Source: Leptodactylus fallax
Lineage: Eukaryota; Chordata; Amphibia; Anura; Leptodactylidae
Direction of reading: 5' to 3'
DNA length: 64,000 bases
Assembly (NCBI GenBank): GCA_947044405.1
Contig: CAMRHE010000035.1
Span: forward strand, 8,963,501 to 9,027,500
In this document: piece after piece, positions 10,801-21,063 of the stretch
Layout of the letters: every line of letters starts with the position of its first letter
Position numbering within the stretch: position 1 is the stretch's first letter
The notes under the pieces: generated by a model
The model's database searches: none
What the model was told of the DNA's origin: nothing
The model's input: only the letters and a program-made list of their open reading frames with translations
Program-made: the position numbers and the translations under genes

Positions 10801-13065
10801 CAAGAATACCCGGCCAGGTTACGGCCCATAGCTTTCATAAGTCGAAGTCTTTCTCCCAGCGAGAAAAATTATCCAGTACATAAATTGGAGTTTTTGGCAC
10901 TCAAGTGGGCCATTGTTGATAAATTACATGACTATTTATACGGAGCCACGTTTGAAGTAAGAACAGACAACAATCCACTGACATACGTTTTGTCAACCGC
11001 TAAACTCGATGCTACAGGACATCGCTGGTTGGCAGCTTTATCCAACTACCAATTCACACTCAAGTATAAATCAGGGCCTAAGAACATTGGGGCAGATGCT
11101 CTATCAAGACGGCCTGGATTACCTAGTCCGGAAGTAGTGGATGAATGGGAAGAAGTGCCAAGTCCTGGAGTAGGAGCTTTGTGTGCCATGGCTGCTGTAG
11201 TTGAAGACCGAGTAGCCTTTTCTGAAACTCGGCTTATTGACTCTATTGGGGGAGGTCCCGAAGCTGTACCAGACATGTTTGCCTACCCTGCCGCTTTAGG
11301 ATCCTTTGAGAGTTGTTCTATATCTTCAAAGCGAATGATCTGGAGTCAAAAGACTGATCCTTTAATTGGACCTCTTTATCAAGCAGTGAGTTCTCAAGAC
11401 AGAGAAATGTTAAAGACATCCCTACCCTCTGAATGCAGTCAACTTCTACGAGATTGGGAGAAGTTTGAAATAGACAATGGCCTACTTTATCGTGTGGTGC
11501 TGTATCATGATCACCCTGGAAGGCGCCAACTAGTTATTCCAAGCTGCTTTCAGAAGATGATTTTCCGAAGTCTGCATGATTATCATGGTCATTTGGGACC
11601 TGAGAAGACTTATGGCCTAATACAAGACCGATTCTACTGGCCCAAAATGAGAGATACCGTGACTCGTCTGTGTAGGTGCTGTCGCAGATGTTTGCAGAGG
11701 AAGACTGTCCCGGTTCGAGCGGCCTTCATGGGACACTTGAAGAGTTCGGGCCCCATGGATCTTGTCTGCATAGACTTCCTTTGTATTGACAACGACTCCA
11801 GAGGATTTGGAAATGTATTGGTGGTGACTGATCACTTCACACGATATGCTCAAGCCTTTCCGACTAAGGATCAAAAAGCAGTCACTGTTGCAAGAGTGCT
11901 TTGGGAAAAGTATTTTATCCATTATGGCTTACCACACCGGTTGCATTCTGATCAAGGCCGGGATTTTGAGAGTAACCTGATCAAAGAGTTACTTCAGTTG
12001 TTGAACATCCGCAAAAGTCGGACGACGCCTTACCATCCAGAGGGAGATGCCCTTCCTGAAAGATTTAACAGGACTTTACTTGATATGCTTGGTACCTTAC
12101 GAATTGAGGATAAGCGATCCTGGAGTCGAAAAGTGGAGGCTATGGTGCATGCCTATAATAGTACAAGGCACGAGAGCACAGGATATTCACCATACTTTCT
12201 GATGTTTGGAAGAGAGCCTAGGCTACCTATTGACATCTTGTTGGGAGTCTCTACCGATGGTATCAGTCATCGAGATCATTACCGATACGTGGCACGTTTG
12301 AAAGAAACGCTTAAGAGTGCTTATCAGCTGGCTGAGGAAAATGCGGCCAAAGTGAATGAAGGAAATAAAAGGAGATTTGATCTTCGAGTAAGATACCGAG
12401 AATTGAACCCTGGGGACCATGTTCTGCTACGGAATTTGGGAGCATCTGCAAAACATAAGCTGGCTGATCGATGGCGGAGTGAACTCTTTACAGTGGTAGA
12501 TCGGTTGCCTGGAATACCAGTCTACAAGATAAAAGGACGGGACGGGAGGATCAGGACTTGGCATAGAAATCATTTGTTGCCTGTACCTCAGATCGATGGT
12601 ATGGATATCTCCAATGATGGCTCGGCCTGCGATTCTCCACAGTTCTTAGCCGATATTCCACCTGACCTTCCTGAAACTCCTGAGAGTGATTGGACTGTGG
12701 CTCCTGAAGTTCCTAGATCACCAGTATCTTCTCCTTCAGGGAGACCTATGAACCCTCAACCTCCAGAATTCGTACCTAGATCTGTGTCTACAGATGAGCA
12801 GGGATCTAGCTCTCCTACGCCACCAGCACCATCCCCTCCCATGGCTGACAACCCTAGTTTAGGGCCTGGACATGCTAGTTTACCTCAGAGAGAGGTACGG
12901 AGAGGAGAGAGAATTAGACACCCTCCACCTATGCTGACATATGATAGTTTGGGGGACCCCAGATTTACTACTCAGCCTCATTTATACCATGCTTGGGTGG
13001 GTGCAGTGTCCACTTTGGTCAATATGTTACCAATTTTCGCTCCTGCTGGCATGTATACCTATTAA
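7846..13065 (+). CDS. gag-pol: Gypsy 1 Gag-Pol polyprotein
   Basis: A single 1739-residue polyprotein encodes the particle protein and all enzymes for reverse transcription and integration. From the N-terminus: a Gag capsid-like region; a CCHC zinc knuckle CYKCGQTGHTARQC (298-311); an aspartic protease LFDTGSQ (Asp 365); reverse transcriptase with YLDD (811-814); RNase H (HVDAS, Asp 974); integrase with an HHCC finger starting at HDYHGHLG (about 1244) and a catalytic triad Asp 1310, Asp 1369, Glu 1405, the last two separated by 35 residues; then a proline- and serine-rich tail. The frame is also open upstream to a GTG at 7828, but the first ATG is at 7846, so I start there. There is no stop between gag and pol. 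No frameshift or missing catalytic residue is visible, so the element may be competent. Confidence 0.93.
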   Translation: MEKRYSSEGNLPLATTWDYRPPVPPLVQVKEEPRSASYPPSMAVASSSSSDSAISTLARLTEMLAQGLQATHYKKLKVFSGNVPVPQGEENFEIWKEHTLQCLKEWSCSEEGKRQRISESLRSPAAELIRLYRDSHEGVSALDYIQVLSDHFEPYYDLAQMVADYRMVRQKEGENVSTFINRLQLLLSRLVYHAAISTSEVDAMRTSQLVRGLQPHHPLAQVLKVLLSDRVLPFPDLMKLVKKQEADISFSTPKKAKSISKEDVVPNSNKDKPVERSELRQSATPPTATQWRKDARTCYKCGQTGHTARQCTEDSEGLGHSAVFSIQNQRHRRKAGRVKTRGAIAGSRSVVKVTVNGHAAPALFDTGSQVTLIYRSFYQKYLRDIPLQSTGQMKLWGLNSGSYPVDGSLQVVIAVPELEDQSVAPMKITALVCPDTGDSCAAPVILGTNCPAVHYAFQKFLGRDWNPAAQPVNISSDLRELCDALSTGYRHGMVYHIGERTVEVPAGGERVLRVASSIAPDLLEGGSYVLMETPEEMINQNGWMVIPERKDWRNKVELSTCVTVRNCSPHPIVIGPYQNVAHCYPVLGVNPYAEVCRIQIRDAIPNLNLDLSDPHLPEAWNQRLTQKLSELSEVFSMDDMDVGCAKSAQHTFRLTDSTPFRERPRRVAPKDVDELRQTLQQMKGQGIIVDSKSPYASPIVVVRKKSGAIRLCVDYRTLNRRTLPDQYTLPRIEEALEALNGNCWFTVLDLRSGYYQVPMAPKDQEKTAFICPLGFFQFTRMPQGTKGAPATFQRLMERVLGDLVPRECLVYLDDIIVFGKTLEEHEERLMRVLQRLKEEGLKLSADKCKFCRSSVTYVGHIVSAEGVATDPGKIEAVVNWPRPQNITELQSFLGFCGFYRRFVEGYSKIARALLDLLKSDAGDPGKKKGSSKSLFGDRWTADCEEAFKLLKKKLTEAPVLAYADAQKPYVLHVDASFEGLGGVLHQEYPARLRPIAFISRSLSPSEKNYPVHKLEFLALKWAIVDKLHDYLYGATFEVRTDNNPLTYVLSTAKLDATGHRWLAALSNYQFTLKYKSGPKNIGADALSRRPGLPSPEVVDEWEEVPSPGVGALCAMAAVVEDRVAFSETRLIDSIGGGPEAVPDMFAYPAALGSFESCSISSKRMIWSQKTDPLIGPLYQAVSSQDREMLKTSLPSECSQLLRDWEKFEIDNGLLYRVVLYHDHPGRRQLVIPSCFQKMIFRSLHDYHGHLGPEKTYGLIQDRFYWPKMRDTVTRLCRCCRRCLQRKTVPVRAAFMGHLKSSGPMDLVCIDFLCIDNDSRGFGNVLVVTDHFTRYAQAFPTKDQKAVTVARVLWEKYFIHYGLPHRLHSDQGRDFESNLIKELLQLLNIRKSRTTPYHPEGDALPERFNRTLLDMLGTLRIEDKRSWSRKVEAMVHAYNSTRHESTGYSPYFLMFGREPRLPIDILLGVSTDGISHRDHYRYVARLKETLKSAYQLAEENAAKVNEGNKRRFDLRVRYRELNPGDHVLLRNLGASAKHKLADRWRSELFTVVDRLPGIPVYKIKGRDGRIRTWHRNHLLPVPQIDGMDISNDGSACDSPQFLADIPPDLPETPESDWTVAPEVPRSPVSSPSGRPMNPQPPEFVPRSVSTDEQGSSSPTPPAPSPPMADNPSLGPGHASLPQREVRRGERIRHPPPMLTYDSLGDPRFTTQPHLYHAWVGAVSTLVNMLPIFAPAGMYTY

Positions 13066-13172
13066 CCTGTTGTGACTCTGTAAATGCAAAAGCAACCATA
13101 TTGATATTGTCATTGGTAATGTTGACTGTATACTATGACTTTGTATGTCTTTGACGTGACGTAAAGATTTCA

Positions 13173-13184
13173 CCAGAGGGAGAG
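13173..13184 (+). promoter_or_regulatory. Polypurine tract of Gypsy 1
   Basis: The purine run agagggagag lies directly before the 3' LTR, the position where plus-strand DNA synthesis is primed in LTR retrotransposons. Confidence 0.7.
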
Positions 13185-14174
13185 TGTAGGGAACTGCCAT
13201 TTCTACTAGTATATAATGTATCTGGCTTCTTTGCCCCTGCAGTTTGGCTTCAGAGACCCCAGGCATTCAGTGCAAGTTTTGTTTTGTAAATACAGTGAGT
13301 CAGACACATGTGAGGCAGAGCTGCTGGGGGGAGAGATGTGAGCAGAGCTGCTGAGACAGACATGTTATGTCTGGGGGAGTCTAAGAGCCACTTGTTCCTC
13401 TTTACTTCACAGTATATAGTTAGGTATGTGTTACCCCCTATATACTCACAGGACCTAGCTAGTAACCGTAGTTAGGGATCCATATATATATATAGTTCAG
13501 GGCAGTGATAGGTTAGGCTTCCGAAGGCCAACTAGCTAGTTAGAGGCCCGGTGGCACTAGTAGTTTAGCTGGCAGGTTAAGGACTCAGTGTTAGGGTAGT
13601 CAGGCCTGCATCTACTTCCGTCACCGTCGCCCTGTTTGCTGCCTGTGAAGAATCTCACCATCATCATCATCTCCTGATCGGCTGTCTGTCATCTCCTGGA
13701 AGAATCCGAGGATCCACAGTCATCCACAGGGGCCCCTGCATCTCTTCTGTTGCCTGGAGGTATTGTGCACTGGACTCTTGCTATATATCTATATATATAC
13801 CCGGGTATATAACCTAAGACGGTTGAGGACTTGCTGGTTGTTGTAGTATTGCTGTGTTCTGAGTATATTTTATGTATGTATTATTACCCTGTTGATTCTT
13901 ATAAAGCTACTGTTATAACCTTATGTGGTATCTGTATGTATTCTTCAGACTGTGAGATTAATACAGTGATCCTTGTTAAGGCTACTAACTGTATTTCATG
14001 GGTAAGTCCCAGGAAGAGATCCTCCCTGTAATACAGAGGCTCTATCCTGGGTGGAGGCACTGATATATTTCATATATGTTCCCACTCTTCCCTTCAGCGA
14101 AGGCTTCAGGTCCCATTATACACACAGGTCAGTGCCAGAGTCTGTTGTGGGAGGGATAATACTCATACCCCCCC
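13185..14174 (+). repeat. 3' LTR of Gypsy 1, end missing
   Basis: It matches the 5' LTR closely from TGTAGGGAAC to the cccc run near 14170. The last ~20 bases (ending in GGGCTACA) are not found, because the sequence becomes a guanine-rich block. Confidence 0.9.
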
Positions 14175-14370
14175 AAAAAGGGGCAAACCCCTTTTCCGGG
14201 GGGTGGGGGGGGGGGGGGGGGGGGGGGGGACCCGGGGGGGGGGGGGAAAGGGGAGGGGGGGGGGGGGGGGGGGGGGAAAAAAGAGGGGGGGGGGGAGGCG
14301 CGGGGCGGGGGGGGGGGGGGGGGAGAACAGCCGGCCCCCCCTTTTTTGGGGGGGGGGGGGGGGGGGGGAA
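14175..14370. other. Guanine-rich low-complexity block, possible assembly fault
   Basis: About 195 bases are almost all G with scattered A, C and T. The block begins exactly where a polymorphic C-run sits in the LTR and replaces the LTR end and the target duplication. It is followed by a short aact repeat. The glycine-rich frame across it is not a gene. Confidence 0.75.
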
Positions 14371-15262
14371 CTAACTAACTAACTCAAGTGTGAACTCAGC
14401 CTTACAGGTTCATGTTAGTGCCAGGTAGAAAAAACCATGCAGAGGCCCAACATCCTACTGTAGCGTTAAAGAGCGCACTCCTTTTACACCGTTGTCTGCT
14501 GATTCCACATAGATGTCTACAGAGTGGCAAGGCGACATAATGTGGAGTTGGCAGCAGCAGGAGGAGGGCATAGAATGACCCTGTGGCAGCGGCATGAGGA
14601 GGACATACAGTGACCCAGTGGCAAGCAGAATGAGGACGCCATACAGTGACCCAGTGGCAGAGGTGGAGGTAGCAGCAGCCTTAGGAGGCCATACAGTGAC
14701 CAGTGGCAGCAGCATGAGGAGGCCATAGAGTGACCCAGTGGCAGAGGTGGAGGTGTCAGTAGCCATAGGAGGCTATACAGTGACCCAGTAACAGAGTGTG
14801 GAGGCAGTAACAACCTTAGGAGGCCATACAGTGACCCAGTGGCAGAGTGAGGAGGAGGCAGCAGCATAAGTAGGCCACAGAGGGGCAAGGTGATATAATG
14901 TGGAGGTAGCAAAAGCCTTAGGAAGCCATACAGTGACCCAGTAGCAGAGTGAGTAGGTGGCAGCAGCGTGAGGAGGCCATACAGTCACCCAGTGGCAGAG
15001 AGCGGAGGTGGAAGCAGTGTGAGTAGGCCACAGAGGGGCAAGGTGATATAATGTGTAGGTATCACCAGCCTTAAGAGGCCATACAGTGACCCAGTGGCAG
15101 AATGAGGAGGTGGCAGCAGCATGAGGAGGCCATACACTCACCCAAGTGCAGAGGTGGCAGCAGCGTGAGTAGGCCACAGAGTGGCAGGGTGATATAATGT
15201 GGAGGTAGCAACAGCCTTTGGAGGCCATACAGTGACCCAGTGGCAGAGTGAGGAGGTGGTAG
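14371..15262. repeat. Tandem-repeat array of hAT G, distal part
   Basis: Repeats built on GGCCATACAGTGACCCAGTG, GGAGGTGGCAGCAGC and a gtaggccacagagtggcaagg motif form higher-order units of about 150 bp (for example 14871, 15022 and 15168). The same array resumes at 21064-21755 on the other side of Gypsy 2, so it was one array before that insertion. It lies 3' of the hAT transposase. ORFs here are repeat artefacts. Confidence 0.85.
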
Positions 15263-15540
15263 TTTAAGCCATATACCGGGGTGGGCTCCCCAGGATACAA
15301 TGAAGTCACAAACAAAGGAAGTGACTCCAACTCAATTTAGTAAAAACAAGATTTTATTTAGTGTAGTAACACCCCTTTACCCAAAAAGAACACTCCCAAA
15401 TATTTACATACACTCAGCCAGTAAGCTGAGGCCCTGGTGTTCTACAGTGCGGTGCCCTCTAATGTGCACCTCCAATATACTCCAAGCTTTTACTTATTCT
15501 GCAGGCTGCAACTAACCAGCCGCTTGTTACCTTTTTATCA
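15263..15540 (-). repeat. 3' LTR of Gypsy 2
   Basis: It is the counterpart of 20787-21063 at about 90% or more identity by eye. On the minus strand the LTR begins TGATAAAAAGG. The far end reads TTTAAGCC on +, where the other copy has TGTAAGCC, so the terminal dinucleotide has mutated. Confidence 0.85.
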
Positions 15541-16121
15541 CCCTAGTCACAGGAACAATTCAATGAGTGTGATAGAGGCACCAGCGGTATAACACAAGAG
15601 CTTAAAAAATTATCAAAATACCCCTATTCTCCCCAAACAAAGTACAACCAAGTAAATATAATAGTAGGTCAGCTTGCAAGCCAAAGAAATGTGAAGTTGC
15701 ATAAAATGTCGCTTCCAGACTTCCTTAGAAGCTCCTCTCTGAGAGTTACAACTCTATAGAATTCTGAGTCCTAGTCCTTACTACCAAATAGGTAGATAAT
15801 TCACCAGTAGTGTGGTCTGTGAAGATGAGTATGCCTAACTAGTCTAACTACAGGCCCTTACTCAGTCCCAAGCAATTTGGCAACAAAAATGTAATGTGGT
15901 GCGTGCACAATTACTCCTCTTACTGACCCATATCTGTTGGGTACCTTTAGCCTTTGTTTGGAACAACTGGAAGAGGGGCTCATCCAGAAAACATGCGATC
16001 TCACTGACAGGGCCACTTCTCAGCCGGGTCCTTGATGGCAAACTTCTCCTTCAGGATGCTGTTTGAATCGACTTTGAAACAGTCTTTGATTCAGCTCCAC
16101 GTTGCTGTGTCCTCTGGTCCC
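15541..16121 (-). other. Gypsy 2 region between pol and 3' LTR
   Basis: About 580 bp with no recognisable coding domain lies downstream of the integrase frame. It is probably untranslated or degraded C-terminal sequence. The minus-strand purine run next to the LTR (gtgactaggg) is a weak polypurine tract candidate. Confidence 0.5.
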
Positions 16122-19100
16122 TTAGGGATCCTTCCACATCTGTATCACACTCCCGTCCTCCTGTGCAACTCTCTCCCTGGGTGGCAAAGTTGTCACGACT
16201 GGGGTCCTCAGAGTGACTGGGGCAGGGACAACCCACCATTCCTCGTCGGCCACTGGTTGCTCAAAGTTACAGAGTCTTAACATACTACGGTGGAGGTTCC
16301 TTGAGGGTCCCCCAGTCCCTACTGGCTCTACCTCATACACTGGGATATCAGGATCTACCCTCCGCTTCACTATATACGGAACCACCTCCCACCGCCCATC
16401 CAATTTTCCGGTTGGCCTCTTGGCCCTAACAATCACGCGGTCACCTGGAGCATACTCATCCCTCTGCACTGGCCCTGGGTTGGGGTGCACTACTTGTCTC
16501 AGGCGTTCATCCACAACCTTGTGTATTGCTCTCAGTTGGCGACAGTGCTCTTGAACCCATGCAGTAGTGCTCCTCGGTGGAGGCTGCATCGGATCTGGCA
16601 AGTGGAGATCCTCAATCTCCTGGCCTGCTCTCCCAAACATCAGTATGTGTGGAGAGTAACCCATGGTTTTGTGTACTCTATTGCTATAGGCCCACATCAG
16701 TGCAGGTAAGTACTCTGGCCACCGAGCTTTTTGATTATCCTCTAAAGTCCGCAACATCTGTATTAAGGTGCGGTTGAACCGCTCGCACACCCCGTTCCCT
16801 TGCGGATGATATTGGGTCGTGCGGGAACGTTCGATACCATAGAGCTGATACAGCTCACTCATCAAAGCACCCTGAAAACATGCCCCCTGATCTGAATAGA
16901 TTCTCTGCGGACACCCAAACACTAGTATAAAGTGCTTATAGACTGCCTCAGCAGCTGATTCAGCTGTCTGATCTCTGGTAGGTACAGCCACTGCATATTT
17001 TATAAAGTGGTCCGTCATGACCAAACAGTAAGAGTGTCCTGAGGTAGAGTACCCAATTTGTACATAGTCAATCATTAAGATTTCTAGGGGGGGCAGATGT
17101 TTGAATACAGTAGTTTGTACAGGTGCCCGTTGCTCGAGGCTTTTACTCAGCCCGCGGAACCGACATTTGAGGCATGCCTCGGTTACCATTTCTCCCAAAT
17201 CTGGACAATATACGAATCGCTGGAGCCACTGGTACTTCTTAGCACTCCCAAATGAGCCCCCCTCTCATGGGCTTCCTGAGTGGTCGCTGCTCCCAATGAC
17301 ATAGGGATGACAACCTGTTGCCGGTACTGCAGCTCTGACTATACATATATGGTCCGGCACAGGAGTCCCTGAGTAACACTCAGCTTATCCCACTGTCTCA
17401 TTAACTTCTGACCCTCTTCAGTTAGGCTGGCCCACTCATCTGGGCGGGGCTTTCACTTTCCAGAGGTCCGGGCAGCTATTTTGAACCCTTTCCCAATCTT
17501 CCAACGCCTTCCCCAACACCATCGGCATCCCTGAAGCCACCCCACTTGAATGTGTTATGTTCTGGAATGGCGGTACTCTGCCGAGGTGTGGGATTTCAAT
17601 GTCTTCTAGCCCTTCTTCCCCACTCTTGGTTGGCAATCCTACAGGGATTCGGGAGAGGGCATCAGTGTTGCCGTTCTCCCTTCCTGACCGGTACTGGATA
17701 CGGTATTGGTACTTGGAAAGGCGAGCCATCCATCTCTGCTCAAGGGCACCTAGCTTGGCGTTTTCCAAGTACGCTTATGGGTTATTGTCCATCATCACAA
17801 TCACTTCTGCACCCATCAGATACTCTGCAAATTTTTCAGTCATGGCCCATACCAGCGCCAAAAGCTCTAACTTAAAGGAGCTATAGTTGTCAGAGTTGTG
17901 CTCTGACTCCCTTAGAGACCGACTGCCATAGGCAATCACCCTCTCCCGTCTGTCTTGAACTTGAGATAGCACGGATCCAAGACCATGTAGACTTCCATTC
18001 GTGTACAACAAGAACGGACTATCAAACCATGCATAGGCCAGGATTGGGACACTGGTCAGCGTTCTTTTCAACGCCTCAAAGGCTCCTTGCTATCGTGGCC
18101 CCCACTCAATGGGGCAATTCTTGGGTCCTCCAGCTGTGCCTCTCAGCAGCTCATTTAGTGGACCGGCGAGATGTGAGAACTTGGGTATAAATCTCCTGTA
18201 ATAACTGGCCAATCCTAGAAAGGCCTGCACTTCCCATAGAGTTATTGGCTGGGGCCACTTCGGGACGGCCTCAACCTTGCTGGGGGCTGGTTGTACCCCT
18301 TCCGGAGTGACCACATTTCCCAAGTACTCTATTTGCTGCTGAAACAGTTGGCACTTCTTGGGCTTGATTTTTAGCCCATGGTCTCGCAGTCGTCCTAGGA
18401 CCTGCCGCAACTTTTGAAGATGATCTTCGAATGAGGTCCCAAACACCACAACATCATCTAGATATATCAATACTGACTCAAAATTTAGGTCACCTAGACA
18501 GAGCTCCATCAACCGTTCAAATGTCCCTGGAGCGTAGGACAGACCAAATGGCATTCTGTTGAATTCATAGAGTCCCATGGGTAAGATAAAGGCTGTCTTC
18601 GCCTTGTCATTTTCGGCCACTGGCACTTGCCAATGTCCACTGGCCAGGTCAAGCGTGGAGAAATACTTGGTATGACCCAGGAAGGATAGTGACTCTTCGA
18701 TCCGTGGAAGAGGATAGGCATTGCGGACGGTCTGAGCATTCAGTTTCCGGTAATCTACACAGAACCTGAGACTTCCGTCTTTCTTCCGCATCATGTCCAC
18801 CGGAGCAGCCCTCGGGCTTTTATTCTCCTATATCACCTGATTCTCCAGCATGCTGGCTATCATATCTTTCACCTCCTGATACATCTTGGGCGGGATTTGC
18901 CTGTACCGCTCCCGAATTGGCGCAGCGTTGCCGGTAGAGACTTCGTGTTCAATGGCTGTAGCACACCCAAAGTCTTCATCATGTCTTGAGAACACCTCCT
19001 GGAACTCCCACATAGTGTCTTCCAGAAGCTTCTGTTTCCCCGGGGTCAGAGACCGGGGGTCCACTCCCATCAGAGACATGATCACTCGACTGTTCCACTC

Positions 19101-19412
19101 TGCTGTTGAGGTCTGTATTTGCTGGACCTTCACTGCATAGGTCCAAGCCGACCTCCCATCAGGCTGTAGCGTGAAGCTCTTCCGGTGAAGGACGTCGCCC
19201 TCGAGCACATGAACTTCAGCCAGCAGGGTATTCCCAGGAATGATCAACTCACTGTCCAAGACATTGAGACAGCGTATAGGAACGCGGCCATCTTTCACAG
19301 TGGCGAGTGCTCGGGCTACCAGAGGACAGGTCTGTATTTCTCCCTGCGGAGCAGGCTCTATCAGGACCTCTAGTCCATTCAGTGGTCGCCCAGCCCCCAC
19401 TGGAAGCATCAA
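16122..19412 (-). pseudogene. pol: Gypsy 2 Pol, broken by stops and frameshifts
   Basis: Read on the minus strand, the domains are the start of reverse transcriptase (18828-19412), the core with VDYRKLN and YLDDVVVFG (18090-18800), RNase H (17436-18071) and integrase (16122-17198). The integrase core shows DYVQI, YSDQGACF and GNGVCERFN with the D, D and E residues. In-frame stops fall at 18828-18830 (TAG), 18090-18092 (TAG) and 17775-17777 (TAA). The integrase zinc finger (EAHERGAHLG and CLKC) is split between frames near 17250. The protease region between gag and pol (about 19413-19742) is also out of frame. These copies were once a normal Ty3/Gypsy Pol and cannot now make an intact enzyme. 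Confidence 0.9.
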
Positions 19413-19742
19413 AATTTTCTACTGTCGCGGTGGAATCTTCAGTGGAGCACTCAGCGGTACTTTCACATTCCCAATAGAGTGCCCTGATATGATGCTCTTT
19501 TGCAAGCTACAGCTCCTCACCATCTGCTGTAGGACCTTCTGAGTTGGTCGGTGTGTGGTACCCGCTGCCAGTATTTAGGCCCTTCCTTGGCATAAAGGTG
19601 ATGATCTAGGTCTCTCAGCACGTTCATGCCCAGCGTTACATCTAGTCCTCTTCTGGATTGATGGTCTACCAGCACGATACCTTTTTGCCAATGTCATAGC
19701 GTATGGGGCTTAGCTTTTGCTAAACCGACACAGGACGCCCCC

Positions 19743-20753
19743 TTACTGTGGCGGTCGGAAGTTTAAAGCCGGCTCGGGTTCCATCTGTCCCTGGCACTCT
19801 CTGGCGATATGGCCATACTGTCGGCAGCTCCAGCAGAGGGGTCCCCTCGATCCCTGCACACCAGATGGGCCTTGGTTGGTGGTCCCTTGCAACCGGGGTA
19901 CTCTCGGTAGAAGAGGGCAGGATGATATGACCCTTTCCAGAGTCATGGATGAACCTGCTTTCATCTGGGAAACCTCCAGGCGGAGTTCTCTCATTTCTGC
20001 CTGTACAACCTGGACTACATCCTTCAAGGACTCTGCGTCTTCGGGACCTACTTGGGCCCCTGCCACTTGGGTGCTACTCACTGCCTTAACACTTACAGCC
20101 ATGGGCTCTTCTTCCCTCTCTACAGCAGCCAGATAAACATTACAGAATGTCAGGTTGGCATCTGCCCGGGTCATCTCTTGCAGTTTATCCTGTAAAAACT
20201 TATTGGATAATCCTAGGATGAATTGGTCTCGTAGTAGTCGGTCCACTTCTTTGAAGGCTCCCATAGCCTCCGAATCTCGCCGCCGCACTTCATTCATCAT
20301 CTCCTGTAAGGCGTTAGAGTATTGCATTAAAGCCTCACCCTCTCGCTGTGACCGATTAAAGAAGTTGTTTCGCAACTGTGCTACTTTGGTACGCCCTCCC
20401 TGGGCTCCCTCTTGCAGGGAGAATATTTTTTCCAAAGAGTCTCTCTCTGATTCGTGCCGTACCATCACTGTCCGTCTAGCGTCACCTTCTAGGGCTCCCA
20501 ATGCTATCTCTGCATGCAGCCCTGGTATCAGGTTATTCAATTTAACTACGCTTTGTACCCTTTCAGTCCAGTCCTGCATCATCATATTATTACCGTCAAA
20601 CTTTTTCAGATGCTGCATTAGTGCCCCGGCTGATAAGTACCCTACTTGGGCTGGCATGACTGGTACTCGGGCTGGTAACTCTTGTTGTGCAGGGGCACCC
20701 TGGACCGGTGCAGCTGGCGCCAGGGGATTAATTCCCGCCACATTCCTGTCCAT
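19743..20753 (-). CDS. gag: Gypsy 2 Gag, open frame
   Basis: A 336-residue frame starts at an ATG (20751-20753), close to the 5' LTR, as expected for Gag. It contains a helical capsid-like region (FDGNNMMMQDWTERVQSV and later lines) and a C-terminal CCHC zinc knuckle, CWSCRQYGHIAREC, that binds RNA. The family packages the element RNA into particles. The frame is intact although pol is broken, so the peptide could in principle be made. Relaxed decay is the simpler reading, since one frame can survive by chance. Confidence 0.82.
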   Translation of the reverse strand: MDRNVAGINPLAPAAPVQGAPAQQELPARVPVMPAQVGYLSAGALMQHLKKFDGNNMMMQDWTERVQSVVKLNNLIPGLHAEIALGALEGDARRTVMVRHESERDSLEKIFSLQEGAQGGRTKVAQLRNNFFNRSQREGEALMQYSNALQEMMNEVRRRDSEAMGAFKEVDRLLRDQFILGLSNKFLQDKLQEMTRADANLTFCNVYLAAVEREEEPMAVSVKAVSSTQVAGAQVGPEDAESLKDVVQVVQAEMRELRLEVSQMKAGSSMTLERVISSCPLLPRVPRLQGTTNQGPSGVQGSRGPLCWSCRQYGHIARECQGQMEPEPALNFRPPQ

Positions 20754-20786
20754 GACGGTCGCTGTATCCTGCCGACTACGCTAAGT

Positions 20787-21063
20787 TGTAAGCCGTGTAC
20801 CGGGGTGGACTCCCCAGGATACAGCGAAGTCACAAACAAAGGAAGCGACTCCAACTCAATTTAGTAAAAACAAGATTTTACTTAGTGTAGTAACACCCCT
20901 TTACCCAAAAAGAACACTCACAGATATTTACATACAATCAGCCAGTAAGCTGAGGCCCTAGTGTTCTACAGCGCGGTGCCCTCTAATGTGCGCCTCCAAT
21001 ATACTCCAAGCTTTTACCTATCTGCAGGCTGCAAATAACTAGCCGCTTTTTACCTTTTTATCA
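20787..21063 (-). repeat. 5' LTR of Gypsy 2
   Basis: On + it runs from TGTAAGCC to TTTTTATCA, 277 bp, and is homologous to 15263-15540. Gag starts about 35 bp downstream in the element's direction, so the leader is short. Confidence 0.85.

Larger units (their letters stand above)
6797..14174 (+). mobile_element. Nearly intact Gypsy LTR retrotransposon (Gypsy 1)
   Basis: Two long terminal repeats of about 1 kb flank a single uninterrupted Gag-Pol ORF. Over about 975 comparable bases I count about five LTR differences, which indicates recent insertion. The domain order protease, reverse transcriptase, RNase H, integrase is that of the Ty3/Gypsy group. The insertion is in the left arm of hAT element G, with acacc at 6792-6796 as the upstream flank. 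The downstream duplication cannot be checked because the 3' LTR runs into a poly-G block at about 14175. Confidence 0.93.
15263..21063 (-). mobile_element. Decayed Gypsy LTR retrotransposon (Gypsy 2)
   Basis: Two ~278-bp LTRs (15263-15540 and 20787-21063) bracket gag and pol on the minus strand. It interrupts the tandem array of hAT G. No clean 4-6-bp duplication is seen (ggtag on the left, tccaa on the right), although both flanks carry ggaggtgg a few bases away, which the tandem repeat itself could explain. LTR divergence and several stops in pol show it is older than Gypsy 1. Confidence 0.9.

Noticed and set aside
14051..14374. Glycine-rich 107-residue ORF
   Set aside because: It reads through the poly-G block, which is probably an assembly fault.
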